From positions 59,293 through 123,292 of the forward strand of contig CASZWJ010000003.1 of the NCBI GenBank assembly GCA_949493535.1: a stretch of 64,000 nt of DNA, given 5' to 3'. This DNA is from an uncultured Alphaproteobacteria bacterium. GTDB taxonomy: Bacteria; Pseudomonadota; Alphaproteobacteria; RF32; CAG-239. Shown here piece after piece: positions 54,834 through 64,000 of this stretch. A program made the position numbers and the translations under genes. The first letter of the stretch is position 1, and each line of letters starts with the position of its first letter. Under the pieces are notes generated by a model that did not search any database, was not told the origin of the DNA, and saw only the letters and a program-made list of their open reading frames with translations.

Positions 54834-55694
54834 ATGCCAATACCTACATATGATAAGCTTTTTAATCCCGTTATTGAAGCAATTAAAAACTTGGGCGGAT
54901 CTGCAAAAAACGATGAAATACTTTCAGAAATCAGCAAAATTCTTAAACTTACCGATGAAGAGGCATCTGAACTTTATAATGGAGGAAACCGTTCTGTTTT
55001 AGATTATCGCGTTGCTTGGGCCAAGTCATACCTTAAAGTATATGGTATCTTATCCAATTCTACTCGGGGCGTTTGGGCGTTAACACCTAAAGGATTAAAA
55101 ACAGATAAGGTCAACATTAATGAGGTAAAAAAATTTGTAAAAAGCTGCGAGCATTCCTCAAACGCAGAGGAGCCTACAAATATCCCTTTACAAGAAAAGG
55201 ATAGTGCTTGTAATTTTATTGAAGAAACAACAGAAGAAATAAAATGGGAAGATAAGCTTATTGCGACCTTGAAAAAAATGAATCCCTTTGCCTTTGAGAG
55301 ACTCGCTCAGAGATTATTAAGAGAAGCTGGTTTTGACAATGTTGAAGTAACGAAGAAATCAGGTGACGGAGGAATAGACGGCAAAGGTGTATTCAAAATT
55401 GCCGGCTTCGTTTCCTTCAATATTTATTTTCAATGCAAACGATATGAAGGAACTGTTCCTTCATCTGTAATTAGAGATTTTCGTGGTGCTATAATGGGAC
55501 GGGCAGACAAAGGTTTAATTATTACAACTGGCGTGTTTTCTAAAGATGCCAAAGATGAAGCCCGAAGGGATGGTGCTTTAATTATTGACCTAATTGATGG
55601 GCATGATCTAGCCAATAAATTAAAAGAATTCAATTTAGGTGTCAAAATTATTGAACAAGTCGAAATAAACGAAAAATGGTTTAATGAATTATAA
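54834..55694 (+). CDS. mrr: Mrr-type restriction endonuclease
   Basis: 286 residues. Mrr N-terminal winged helix at residues 1-90 (NGGNRSVLDYRVAWAKSYLK) and a catalytic domain at 145-280: ERLAQRLLREAGFDNVEV, KSGDGGIDGKG and QCKRYEG (D...Q-x-K variant), followed by GRADKGLIITTGVFS. The family cuts methylated or otherwise modified foreign DNA. A single gene facing the KAP ATPase tail-to-tail. Confidence 0.93.
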   Translation: MPIPTYDKLFNPVIEAIKNLGGSAKNDEILSEISKILKLTDEEASELYNGGNRSVLDYRVAWAKSYLKVYGILSNSTRGVWALTPKGLKTDKVNINEVKKFVKSCEHSSNAEEPTNIPLQEKDSACNFIEETTEEIKWEDKLIATLKKMNPFAFERLAQRLLREAGFDNVEVTKKSGDGGIDGKGVFKIAGFVSFNIYFQCKRYEGTVPSSVIRDFRGAIMGRADKGLIITTGVFSKDAKDEARRDGALIIDLIDGHDLANKLKEFNLGVKIIEQVEINEKWFNEL

Positions 55695-55707
55695 AAACAT
55701 TTTAAAT

Positions 55708-57306
55708 TTATTCAAAATGAGAAATGAAATCCATTTTAGCAAAATATGACTGTTTAAATTTATCCAAATCAAAGGCATCTACAGTATTTATATCTAGTTT
55801 GGGATTTTCCCATTGAGCATCTCTCTTTGAATGTGTTATCAGCGCTATTCTCTGATTATTTAATATAGCATTGCAGCCTACATTATATTGATCTACTTCA
55901 GCAATCCATTTTAGCGGATGTGCCGGAGCTGGTTCAATATTAAAAAATCGATCAACATTATCTACAATAAATACGTTTATAACAACACTTGGAGGTGTTT
56001 GGTCTATGGAATATTCCAGAACATGAGGTGCAGCTGGAACAAAACTTCGATCAAACTCCACCTCCCTATCGCCTAAATCTTTTTTATTCCTAAATATTTG
56101 AGAAGAAATTTCGTTTATTACTTTGCCATTATAATTTCGTAATTTATTATAAATGCTAATATCAAATTCATGCAAACAGACTAATAATACAGCCAAGTCT
56201 GGTGAAAATAATTCACTGCTCGCGGCTATTTCCTTTGTAAACATAACCAATCTGTCAAAAACCTGTTCCATTTGCCTCAATGTAAATTGGAACCAATTAC
56301 TATATGCCGAAAAATATCGTTTAATAATAAGCTCTGAAGTTTGCCAACTATTAAAATCTCTTTTTTGAGCAATATCTTCTTGATTTTGTATTCCCATAAA
56401 CTGTTGATCTATCATATCACGACAGCTATCAGTCCTTATTTTAAATACCAAATCCCTATTATCATTTTGAATTTTTTCTATCAGAATCGTCATACCAAAT
56501 TTATCATACAAAAATTCAGTAAAAGCTTTTCTATCTGGAGCTGGTAGTAAAAATGTATTATTAATAAATTTTCTTTTGTAGCCTTCAAAATTATTTGTAC
56601 CAAATAAGCATTTAACAGAGCTTTCTAATTGCTTCTCATCTAATGCCAAAACAAACACAAATCCTGACACATCGAAGAAATGCTTCAATACTTCCAAAGT
56701 TTTCACGGCATAATCCGGCCGACACCTATCTAATTCATCAATAATCACAACAATCGGTTTTTCCGCTTTTCTTGCCCATTTAATTAACGACTGTTTAAGT
56801 TCATATAATGCTTCTTGATGATTTTTGAAATCGTCATAAATATTTTCCGGCACAAAATTATTCTTACATACCTCCGCAATATCAACATCCAATATTTGAT
56901 TAGAAGCAGATTTGACGGCTGCCTCACATAACACTGCTAAAGACTTTTTTGTAAAATTTAAAGTTGAATTAATAATCTTAGCAGGCAAATTTTCACCATT
57001 TTTTTTATAAATTTCATTTAATGTTGCTAATATTGGCATTAATGGATTTTCATAAAAGTCCATTTCCCAAATATTCATTTTTATAGTTTGAACATTATCC
57101 TTTTCTAAAACACATTTTAATTTTTCGCAGAAGAATGTTTTTCCAATGCCAAATTCAGCAGCTATTGAATACACCTTTGAAACACCACCTTCAATATATG
57201 CATCTTGCTCTATTAAATGAGCAAAATCGACCACAGATGATTTTATATTTAGCCTATCATCTGTAAAAATATCATCATAGTTTTCCTGGGGCTTCACAAC
57301 TGTCAT
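55708..57306 (-). CDS. KAP-family P-loop NTPase
   Basis: 532 residues. Walker A is EFGIGKTFFCEKL (about 51-63); Walker B is VVIIDELDRCRPDYAVKTLE, the KAP signature, with SGFVFVLALDEKQL as sensor region. Bacterial KAP ATPases lie in defence regions and several include membrane insertions, but I see none here. The C-terminal 200 residues are unassigned. The partner effector is not obvious; Mrr converges from the other side. Confidence 0.88.
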   Translation of the reverse strand: MTVVKPQENYDDIFTDDRLNIKSSVVDFAHLIEQDAYIEGGVSKVYSIAAEFGIGKTFFCEKLKCVLEKDNVQTIKMNIWEMDFYENPLMPILATLNEIYKKNGENLPAKIINSTLNFTKKSLAVLCEAAVKSASNQILDVDIAEVCKNNFVPENIYDDFKNHQEALYELKQSLIKWARKAEKPIVVIIDELDRCRPDYAVKTLEVLKHFFDVSGFVFVLALDEKQLESSVKCLFGTNNFEGYKRKFINNTFLLPAPDRKAFTEFLYDKFGMTILIEKIQNDNRDLVFKIRTDSCRDMIDQQFMGIQNQEDIAQKRDFNSWQTSELIIKRYFSAYSNWFQFTLRQMEQVFDRLVMFTKEIAASSELFSPDLAVLLVCLHEFDISIYNKLRNYNGKVINEISSQIFRNKKDLGDREVEFDRSFVPAAPHVLEYSIDQTPPSVVINVFIVDNVDRFFNIEPAPAHPLKWIAEVDQYNVGCNAILNNQRIALITHSKRDAQWENPKLDINTVDAFDLDKFKQSYFAKMDFISHFE

Positions 57307-57360
57307 AGCATCCTCTATTATAGGTTACAAATTAGCACCTACCATAAAATATGAATAGTA

Positions 57361-57524
57361 TCAACAAATTCTTTCTATTGTCATCATCTGCCGCAAATCG
57401 TCATCCATACCGTTAATAATAAGATACATTTCTGCTAATTCCTGCTCGTATTTTTTCCTAAGGCCATAAACCTTGGCCAGCCAAATATATGAATAGCTCG
57501 TTGAAATAACGAGCTATTTTTTTG
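57361..57524. other. Gap with a terminator hairpin and a possible gene tail
   Basis: AATAGCTCGTT pairs with AACGAGCTATT (57492-57517), with T7 on the plus strand. On the minus strand 57361-57486 reads IWLAKVYGLRKKYEQELAEM and ends MMTIERIC-stop without a start; this may be a gene remnant. Nothing else is seen in 57307-57559. Confidence 0.35.
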
Positions 57525-57559
57525 ATTTTTACTAGCGATCTGCTAAATGATACAGCAAG

Positions 57560-57751
57560 GTGACACAGCAGATGACTCAAAATCAACCTAGATTACTTCT
57601 TCGGAAACACTCTTATTATATTAGAATATTTATCCCACGTAAACTCCAATCAGTTGTAAAAAGAAAAGAAATACGATATTCTCTTCACACAAATAACTAC
57701 TTTGAGGCTTTAAAAAAGCTTCGTCAAGAATCTGCTAAAATTGACAGTTGA
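57560..57751 (+). pseudogene. N-terminal fragment of a tyrosine integrase
   Basis: The frame opens at GTG 57560 or ATG 57572 and reads RLLLRKHSYYIRIFIPRKLQ and RKEIRYSLHTNNYFEALKKL, the SAMP/DUF6538-like start of phage integrases (family wording YYfRr.IP..l....r.ei..SL.T.d...A). It stops after 63 residues, far before any catalytic residues. The following 136 bases up to hsdR contain nothing. Confidence 0.7.
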
Positions 57752-57887
57752 TTAAAAGAATTAGGCAATAATGAAAATAATTTCCTAATCATAATTAAAA
57801 TATCTTGATTAATTGATACTTTTTCTTGATTTTCAAACGACTGCATGTAATCTTGTTCTAATATGATGTATTGGATAGGCGAATATA

Positions 57888-60800
57888 ATGACATTTAATG
57901 AAGACAGTAGAGTTAAAATACCGGCGATTCTGACGCTTACAAGATTGGGATATACATATATTTCCCTTAAAAATCGGACAGATATTGACCCCTCAACCAA
58001 TATATTTAAAGATATTTTCTTTTCCTCACTAAGAGAACTAAATCCCAATACTGATGAAGCTGAGTTACAAAAATTCTTTAACAAAATACAAACAATGCTA
58101 GACTATGAAGATTTAGGCAAAGAATTTTATAAAAATTTAACAACTTCGGCCGGTCTGAAATTAATAGATTGGGAAAATCCTAAAAATAATAAATTGCATG
58201 TTTGTACCGAATTAACCTATGGCAATAAAGAAGAAGACAACTTTCGCCCTGATATAACACTTTTAATTAATGGCATGCCTTTAGCTTTCATTGAAGTAAA
58301 AAAGCCAAACAACAGAGAAGGCATCATCGCGGAACGCAACAGAATTGAAGATAGATTTAAAAATCGAAAATTTCGTAGATTTATTAACATATCTCAAATT
58401 TTGATGTTTTCTAATAATATGGAATATGAGGATGATGATGTAGAGCCAATCCAAGGAGCTTTTTACGCAACAACCAGTAAAGAAAAAGTTTTTTTCAATC
58501 AATTTAAGGAAGAAAATAAAGCATATCTATTTGGTTTATTAAAAGATGAAAATGAAGATATCGAAAATAAAGTCCTTAAAGATACCAACTATGCTGTAAT
58601 GAAATCAAGCAAAGAGTTTGAGTTGAACAAACATCCAGACCGTCCAACCAACAGAGCCATTATATCTCTCTTTGCCCCTGTAAGAATTTTTGATTTCTTA
58701 CGCTTTGGAATAGCCTATGTCGAATATGATGACGAAGATAGTAAACATATTCTACAAAAACATATTATGAGATATCCTCAATTCTTTGCTAGCAAAGCCA
58801 TTCAAAAATCTTTAGATAATAACATTAGGAAAGGTATTATATGGCATACACAAGGTTCTGGTAAAACAGCCTTGGCATATTTTAATGTTCGTTGGTTAAC
58901 CAATTATTTCTCTAAAAAGAAAATATTACCAAAATTTTACTTTATTGTAGACCGCATAGATTTAAGAATTCAAGCCACTACAGAATTCTCTATCCGAGGA
59001 TTAAAAGTTAACAGCATTGAAAGTAAAGACGATTTCATAAAAGATTTACAAAAAAATAGTATACGTACAGGAAATACCGGTGAAGATGAAATTACAGTTC
59101 TGAATATTCATAAATTTTCAGAAGATTCTAAAGCTACATCAAAAAAAGACTACAATATAAATACTCAGAGAATTTATTTTATAGATGAAGCTCATCGTAG
59201 TTATAATCCAACCGGGAGCTTTCTTGCCAACTTAACTCAATCGGATCCCAATGCAATTATTATATCTCTTACAGGTACTCCTATTTTAGGTAAGGGAGAA
59301 AAACGTACCGCAAGTAAAGATATTTTTGGAAATTACATACACAAATACTATTATAATCAATCCATTGCTGATGGTTATACATTAAGACTTATAAGAGAAG
59401 AAATTGAAACAGAGTATAAAATAAAATTAAAAGAAATACTTGAAGAACTCGAGATACAAGAAGGTGATCTACAAAAGAAACAAATACTTGCACATAACAA
59501 TTTCTGCACGCCTCTTATTAATTATATTGTAAGTGATTTGAGAAAAGCTCGCATTCAACATTCAAATGGCACTATTGGAGGAATGGTTGTATGTGACAGT
59601 TCAGAACAAGCTGAAGTATTACATGCCTTATTCAAAGAATTATACGAAAACAAAGCTCTAGATAAACATACACCCAACACATCTGCTTTAATTTTGCATA
59701 ATGAAGGTGATAAACAAAGTAGAAAAGACGATGTAAAGAGCTTCAAAAATGGAAAAATAGACATATTATTCGTTTATAATATGCTTTTAACCGGTTTTGA
59801 TGCCCCCAGATTAAAAAAATTATATTTAGGGCGCATTATCAAGGAACACAACTTATTACAAACACTTACGCGTGTTAACAGACCCTATAAGAACTTCAGA
59901 TACGGTTATGTTGTTGATTTTGCTGACATCAAAAAAGAATTTGATAAAACCAATCAAGCATATTGGAAAGAACTGCAAGAAGACTTGGATGGAGATATTA
60001 CAGGATACGAAAAGCTATTTAAATCTGCTGATGAAATTGAAAAAGATATTAAAAATATTCAAGATACATTGTGGGAATATTCGACAGATAATGCTGAATT
60101 ATTTCAACAACAAATTAGCGAAATAAAAGATAAAGGACTTTTGCAAGCAATCGCCAAATCATTACGACTAGCTTCAGAATTATATAATTTAATCCGCTTA
60201 AATGGATACGATGAACTTTTATCCAAATTAGATTTCAATAAATTTAAGCGCTTATTATCAGAAGTAGAAAATAGAATAGCTAAAATAAATCAAAGTGAAG
60301 CCTTAAAGAATGGAGAAGATATAACAGCTTTACTAAATGAAGCGCTAGAAGATTCTATCTTTATTTTTAAGAAAACCGGAGAAAGTCAACTAGACTTGGC
60401 CGCAAATAGTTTTAGAGATGCTCTTAGAAAAACTCGAGAAGCTATGGAACACTCTCCAGACAAAAAAGATCCGGCATGGATTCTATTAAAAGATGAAATA
60501 GAAAGACTTCTCCGTGACAAAAATTGGGAAGAAGCTAATGCGGAAGATATCGAGGCAGGAACTAAAATTTTAGAAGATATATACGATAAAATAGCAGAAT
60601 TAAATCGCAAAGCATCTTTACTTGCTGCAAAATATGATGGAGATTCAAAATATGTTCGTCTCCATCACGAATTTCTGCGAAAAGAATTATCAAAAGATGA
60701 GCGCAAAATATTCAATATTTTAACAGGGATCAAACATAATACCGACGAAATGCTTCTTAATTCCGATATATTGAATAATAATGATGCATATTTTGAAAGT

Positions 60801-60929
60801 TTCATTCAGCAACAAGTTGTAAATACTTTCAAAGCAAATGACATTAAACTCAATCCGGAAGTGGCTAAATTGGTTAAATCTGCCATTGTACGTGAATATA
60901 TAAATGAACGTGAAGGTATTACAGAATGA
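57888..60929 (+). CDS. hsdR: Type I restriction enzyme, motor/nuclease subunit
   Basis: 1013 residues. N-terminal nuclease: RPDITLLINGMPLAFIEVKK gives the D...E-x-K site (about residues 120-140). The SF2 translocase has Walker A HTQGSGKTA (about 323-331), DEAH as FIDEAHRSYN and motif III SLTGTP, then helicase part 2 with FVYNMLLTGFDAPRL. The C-terminal third is helical and would contact HsdM. The stop overlaps the hsdM start (ATGA). Its order, R before M, is one of the common type I arrangements. Confidence 0.96.
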   Translation: MTFNEDSRVKIPAILTLTRLGYTYISLKNRTDIDPSTNIFKDIFFSSLRELNPNTDEAELQKFFNKIQTMLDYEDLGKEFYKNLTTSAGLKLIDWENPKNNKLHVCTELTYGNKEEDNFRPDITLLINGMPLAFIEVKKPNNREGIIAERNRIEDRFKNRKFRRFINISQILMFSNNMEYEDDDVEPIQGAFYATTSKEKVFFNQFKEENKAYLFGLLKDENEDIENKVLKDTNYAVMKSSKEFELNKHPDRPTNRAIISLFAPVRIFDFLRFGIAYVEYDDEDSKHILQKHIMRYPQFFASKAIQKSLDNNIRKGIIWHTQGSGKTALAYFNVRWLTNYFSKKKILPKFYFIVDRIDLRIQATTEFSIRGLKVNSIESKDDFIKDLQKNSIRTGNTGEDEITVLNIHKFSEDSKATSKKDYNINTQRIYFIDEAHRSYNPTGSFLANLTQSDPNAIIISLTGTPILGKGEKRTASKDIFGNYIHKYYYNQSIADGYTLRLIREEIETEYKIKLKEILEELEIQEGDLQKKQILAHNNFCTPLINYIVSDLRKARIQHSNGTIGGMVVCDSSEQAEVLHALFKELYENKALDKHTPNTSALILHNEGDKQSRKDDVKSFKNGKIDILFVYNMLLTGFDAPRLKKLYLGRIIKEHNLLQTLTRVNRPYKNFRYGYVVDFADIKKEFDKTNQAYWKELQEDLDGDITGYEKLFKSADEIEKDIKNIQDTLWEYSTDNAELFQQQISEIKDKGLLQAIAKSLRLASELYNLIRLNGYDELLSKLDFNKFKRLLSEVENRIAKINQSEALKNGEDITALLNEALEDSIFIFKKTGESQLDLAANSFRDALRKTREAMEHSPDKKDPAWILLKDEIERLLRDKNWEEANAEDIEAGTKILEDIYDKIAELNRKASLLAAKYDGDSKYVRLHHEFLRKELSKDERKIFNILTGIKHNTDEMLLNSDILNNNDAYFESFIQQQVVNTFKANDIKLNPEVAKLVKSAIVREYINEREGITE

Positions 60930-62545
60930 CAAATTACACAAGTAAAACCAAAGAATTAATTGATGATTTAAAAGCTATTTGCACTAGCAATGGCTTAGGA
61001 AATGATGGAAATGAGTTTAAGATCATTACTCAGGTATTTTTGTATAAGTATCTAAATGATAAATTTTTACATGAAATAAAACAAACTGATACAGCACTTG
61101 CTAAGGCAATAGACATCGGGGCTGTGTTAGAAAAATATTCTGATGACGATTATGAAATGCTTCTAATGAGTTTGCATCCATCTGCCGCAAGACTTAAAAG
61201 AGAGCATTTTATTACTTTTTTGGCAAATAATGCCAACGAAGATGACTTTCATAAAAGATTTGATGATACATTATTAGATATTGGACGCTTCAACGAAGCA
61301 ATCTTTTCCATTAAAACTGACAGTGGAGCAAAGGTAGTACTATTTGATGAACTATCACAATTCATCGCTGATCCAAGTAAAAGAGATGGTTTCTGTAGGG
61401 CTGTTATAGATAAACTAATAAATTTTAGCTTTGAACATATTTTTGATGCAGGATATGATTTTTTCGCAACTATTTTTGAATACCTAATTAAAGATTACAA
61501 TAAAGACGGTGGTGGAAAATATGCAGAATACTATACTCCTCATGCTGTAGCTCGTATTATGTCAGCCATTTTAGTTGAAGGAAATCCAACAAATGTAAAA
61601 GTTTACGATCCCTCTGCCGGCTCAGGAACTCTATTAATGAGTATCGCTCATAAAATCGGTGATAATAAATGTACTATATATTCTCAAGATATTTCCCAAA
61701 AATCATCTGGAATGCTACGATTAAATTTAGTATTAAATAATTTAGTCAGTTCAATTCCTAATGTAATTCAAGGTAATACGATTCTTTCTCCTCGGCATTT
61801 CGATAAGGATGGTAATTTATTAAAATTTAACTATATTGTGTCAAATCCACCATTCAAATTAGATTTTAGCGATTTTAGAGCTGATTTAGACAAACCTGGA
61901 AATAATGAACGTTTCTTTGCTGGCATTCCCGCTATTCCTAATAAAGATAAAGATAAAATGGCAATTTATCTACTCTTTATCCAACATATTATGTTTTCAT
62001 TAGAAGATAAAGGAAAAGCTGCTATTGTTGTCCCTACCGGATTTATTACAGCACAAAGCGGAATTGGAAAGAAAATTCGTCAAAGATTAGTAGACAGGAA
62101 ATGGTTAAAAGGCGTTGTTTCCATGCCTTCTAATATCTTTGCCAATACAGGAACAAATGTCTCTGTTCTATTTTTAGATAAAAGCAACAATGAGAGTGTT
62201 ATTTTAGTTGATGCTAGTAAATTAGGAGAAAAAGTTAAAGACGGCAAAAACCAGAAAACGGTTCTATCATCAGAGGAAGAACAAAAGATTATTGATGCTT
62301 TTCACAACAAGGAAGCAATAGATGATTTCTCAGTTGTTGTAAGTTACGATGAAATAAAAGAGAAAAACTATTCTTTTTCAGCTGGGCAATATTTTGATAT
62401 TAAAATTGAATATGTTGATATTACAGCAGAAGAATTCAAAGCTAAAATGGATGGTTTTAAAGCCAATTTGAATGAATACTTCAAGCAGTCCAGAAAGCTA
62501 GAAGATGAAATCAATAAACAGCTGGGAAACTTAAAGTATGAGTAA
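60926..62545 (+). CDS. hsdM: Type I restriction-modification DNA methyltransferase
   Basis: 539 residues. N-terminal HsdM_N helices (residues 5-150), then N6-adenine methylase: KYAEYYTPHAVARIMS, SAM motif I YDPSAGSGTLLMS, catalytic motif IV NPPF in VSNPPFKLDF, and FVPTGF-like VVPTGFITAQ. It forms M2S with HsdS and methylates adenines in a bipartite site. It overlaps both neighbours (4 bases with hsdR, 8 with the next gene). Confidence 0.97.
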   Translation: MTNYTSKTKELIDDLKAICTSNGLGNDGNEFKIITQVFLYKYLNDKFLHEIKQTDTALAKAIDIGAVLEKYSDDDYEMLLMSLHPSAARLKREHFITFLANNANEDDFHKRFDDTLLDIGRFNEAIFSIKTDSGAKVVLFDELSQFIADPSKRDGFCRAVIDKLINFSFEHIFDAGYDFFATIFEYLIKDYNKDGGGKYAEYYTPHAVARIMSAILVEGNPTNVKVYDPSAGSGTLLMSIAHKIGDNKCTIYSQDISQKSSGMLRLNLVLNNLVSSIPNVIQGNTILSPRHFDKDGNLLKFNYIVSNPPFKLDFSDFRADLDKPGNNERFFAGIPAIPNKDKDKMAIYLLFIQHIMFSLEDKGKAAIVVPTGFITAQSGIGKKIRQRLVDRKWLKGVVSMPSNIFANTGTNVSVLFLDKSNNESVILVDASKLGEKVKDGKNQKTVLSSEEEQKIIDAFHNKEAIDDFSVVVSYDEIKEKNYSFSAGQYFDIKIEYVDITAEEFKAKMDGFKANLNEYFKQSRKLEDEINKQLGNLKYE

Positions 62546-63272
62546 TTTGTCTACGGCCGATAAGCAATATCTAGAAAATGCACTAAGATTGGATAACAGT
62601 CCGTTAGTTCATTTTGATTTTCACGTATTCTTCAAGGAGTTAGGTATTGATATTAATAACCCTAAATATGCAGAAGAAGGAACATCTAAGGTTGCACTTA
62701 TGAGAAAATTTTGGGAACTAGAGAGTAATTCTTTGGTTGGACGCTCAATTCTTGAATTAGCTTCATTGTTTAGAAATTTAGAGTTAAGGCTTCCTATATC
62801 TGTAAAATTTAGCGTGGAAATTGAAAAAATAGGCCGTAAGCTTATGATGTATGATGATGTAGAAATAAAACCTACTCGTAGTAGAAAGAATAACAATAAT
62901 AAGTTAAAAATCGAATTAAGGCCAGAAATCTATAATCATGTGAAATCTTATTTAGATAATGAAGATTATTTTCATGCTGTTGAAGAAGGATATAAGATTG
63001 TTCGTCATAAACTAAGAGAATTAACAGGTGAAGAACAAGCTCATCGGGCTTTCAACGAACAAAATTATGATATTATATTCGGTCATCAACCTAGAAACCC
63101 TATAGAACGCAATTTCTTTGAAGGAATTAAGTTTTTAAATATGGCAATACAAAACTTCCGCAATGAAAAAGCGCATGATATAGCAAAACCTTTAAGTAGA
63201 AACCTAGCTATCCATTATTTGGCATTAACAAGTTTAGCCTATGATTTGATTATGAGAAATAAGGAGGATTAG
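62538..63272 (+). CDS. TIGR02391 / Ymh-type protein inside the type I operon
   Basis: 244 residues. The C-terminal half (LRPEIYNHVKSYLDNEDYFH, RNPIERNFFEGIKFLNMAIQ, RNEKAHD, LTSLAYDLIMR) matches the TIGR02391 (Ymh) helical domain, a family related to HEPN-like RNases and seen in abortive-infection contexts; RNEKAHD resembles the R-x4-6-H motif. The N-terminal half is helical and unassigned. Placed between hsdM and hsdS and coupled by overlap, it may be an effector triggered when the restriction system fails (inference). Confidence 0.78.
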   Translation: MSNLSTADKQYLENALRLDNSPLVHFDFHVFFKELGIDINNPKYAEEGTSKVALMRKFWELESNSLVGRSILELASLFRNLELRLPISVKFSVEIEKIGRKLMMYDDVEIKPTRSRKNNNNKLKIELRPEIYNHVKSYLDNEDYFHAVEEGYKIVRHKLRELTGEEQAHRAFNEQNYDIIFGHQPRNPIERNFFEGIKFLNMAIQNFRNEKAHDIAKPLSRNLAIHYLALTSLAYDLIMRNKED

Positions 63273-63275
63273 AAA

Positions 63276-63377
63276 GTGGTTATACATTGCAGATTCAATT
63301 CTAAAAATACAGATATAAATTATACAAATCTTACACTAGAAAGAACTATTGATGCAATGAGGAGTTATTTGCAATGA
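63276..63377 (+). CDS. Possible 33-residue peptide between Ymh and hsdS
   Basis: GTG at 63276 has AAGGAGG upstream; the frame reads VVIHCRFNSKNTDINYTNLT and ends MRSYLQ, with its stop overlapping the hsdS ATG (ATGA). Possibly only a translational relay to hsdS. Confidence 0.4.
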   Translation: MVIHCRFNSKNTDINYTNLTLERTIDAMRSYLQ

Positions 63378-64000
63378 ATAAATTAGAAGACTGGATAATA
63401 GACTGCGCATCAGGGCCATTTGGCTCAAATCTAAAAGTAGAATGTTTTACTCATGATGGTTTTCCTATTATTGATGGAGCAAATTTAAAAGAGATTGCAC
63501 TCACAGATAATATTACCAAATTTGTTTCAGAACAGAAGGCTCGTTCATTATCAAAATCTATTGCAAAAAAACATGATGTAATTGTAACAATTAGCGGAAC
63601 ATTGGGACAAATATCTTACATACCTGAAACTTCCAAATATGAAGAATATTTGTGTTCTCAGAGACAATTCCGGGTAACATTTGATGAAACAAAAGTTAAT
63701 ATAAAATATTTAACATATTATTTTCATACTAAAGAAGGTCAGAAAAAAATTTTATCATTTGCAAACTATGTTGGTGTTCCTGCACTATCACAACCTCTAC
63801 CAAATTTTAAAAAAATAACAGTATCCTTTCCAGACATAAATATTCAGAATAAAATTGCACATTTTTTGACATTATTAGACGATAAGATAAAGCTGAATAA
63901 TAAAATAAATGCAGAATTAGAAAATATGGCAAAAACTTTATATGATTACTGGTTCGTACAGTTTGATTTTCCTGACGAAAATAAACGACCGTATAAATCC
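63374..64000 (+). CDS. hsdS: Type I specificity subunit, cut by window edge
   Basis: 209 codons visible, no stop. First target-recognition domain at residues 1-150 (DWIIDCASGPFGSNLKVECF, IVTISGTLGQISYIP, YVGVPALSQPLPNFKKITVS), then the conserved helix FPDINIQNKIAHFLTLLDDKI with the dimerising coiled coil and YDYWFVQFDFP. It recognises one half of the bipartite DNA site and links to HsdM. GAGG lies upstream of the ATG. Confidence 0.93.
   Translation, partial: MNKLEDWIIDCASGPFGSNLKVECFTHDGFPIIDGANLKEIALTDNITKFVSEQKARSLSKSIAKKHDVIVTISGTLGQISYIPETSKYEEYLCSQRQFRVTFDETKVNIKYLTYYFHTKEGQKKILSFANYVGVPALSQPLPNFKKITVSFPDINIQNKIAHFLTLLDDKIKLNNKINAELENMAKTLYDYWFVQFDFPDENKRPYKS

Overview
The window looks like a chromosomal segment of a low-to-mid GC alphaproteobacterium, probably an uncultured gut-type relative of the Rhodospirillales. 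This rests on recognising gene families and gene order: pal-cpoB-tilS-ftsH is the distal half of the alphaproteobacterial tol-pal cluster, rplU-rpmA-obgE-rsfS-rlmH is a conserved proteobacterial block, and DUF3768 is a family I know mainly from Alphaproteobacteria. No database was searched.

Region 1 (1-24.2 kb) is core chromosome, mostly on the minus strand: coaD (partial), tRNA-Phe, a DUF2934 protein, an acyltransferase, ftsH, tilS, cpoB, pal, rlmH, rsfS, obgE, rpmA, rplU, a secreted nuclease, a lipoprotein, a very acidic 811-residue protein, an EnvZ/OmpR-type pair, pgsA, uvrC, a dimeric-type glycyl-tRNA synthetase, a HAD phosphatase, an MBL-fold hydrolase and a nucleotidyltransferase-like protein. 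At least four intergenic gaps here carry copies of a palindromic repeat with a conserved terminal hairpin. tRNA-Phe is followed by a displaced second copy of its own 3' end and terminator, the scar expected from an old integration.

Region 2 (24.2-64 kb) is visibly more AT-rich and entirely accessory. It begins at tRNA-Gln, whose 3' end overlaps the end of a large serine recombinase gene. Its parts are: a single-chain restriction-modification-specificity enzyme with a DUF5655 nuclease partner; two DUF4143 ATPases with palindromic promoter sites; a winged-helix operon facing a row of 22-bp-spaced repeats; DUF3768-DUF1737 and a tyrosine recombinase frameshifted in a G7 tract; a Fic gene between TGCGGA palindromes; a GNAT-PIN-ASCH multidomain protein coupled to a second ASCH protein; an operon of a replication-like protein with two serine recombinases; a membrane protein/lipoprotein pair next to a pseudoknotted small RNA with its own promoter and terminator; a tyrosine recombinase; Fic plus DUF3800; Mrr; a KAP ATPase; and a type I system (hsdR, hsdM, a TIGR02391/Ymh gene and the start of hsdS). 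Three recombinase remnants, a rhuM remnant and an outer-membrane-protein 3' end show repeated insertion and decay. The whole reads as a layered defence and mobile-element island.

The strongest candidates for something undescribed are the pseudoknotted RNA at 51512-51716, the GNAT-PIN-ASCH/ASCH pair at 42599-45119, and the repeat array at 38018-38132 with its winged-helix operon.
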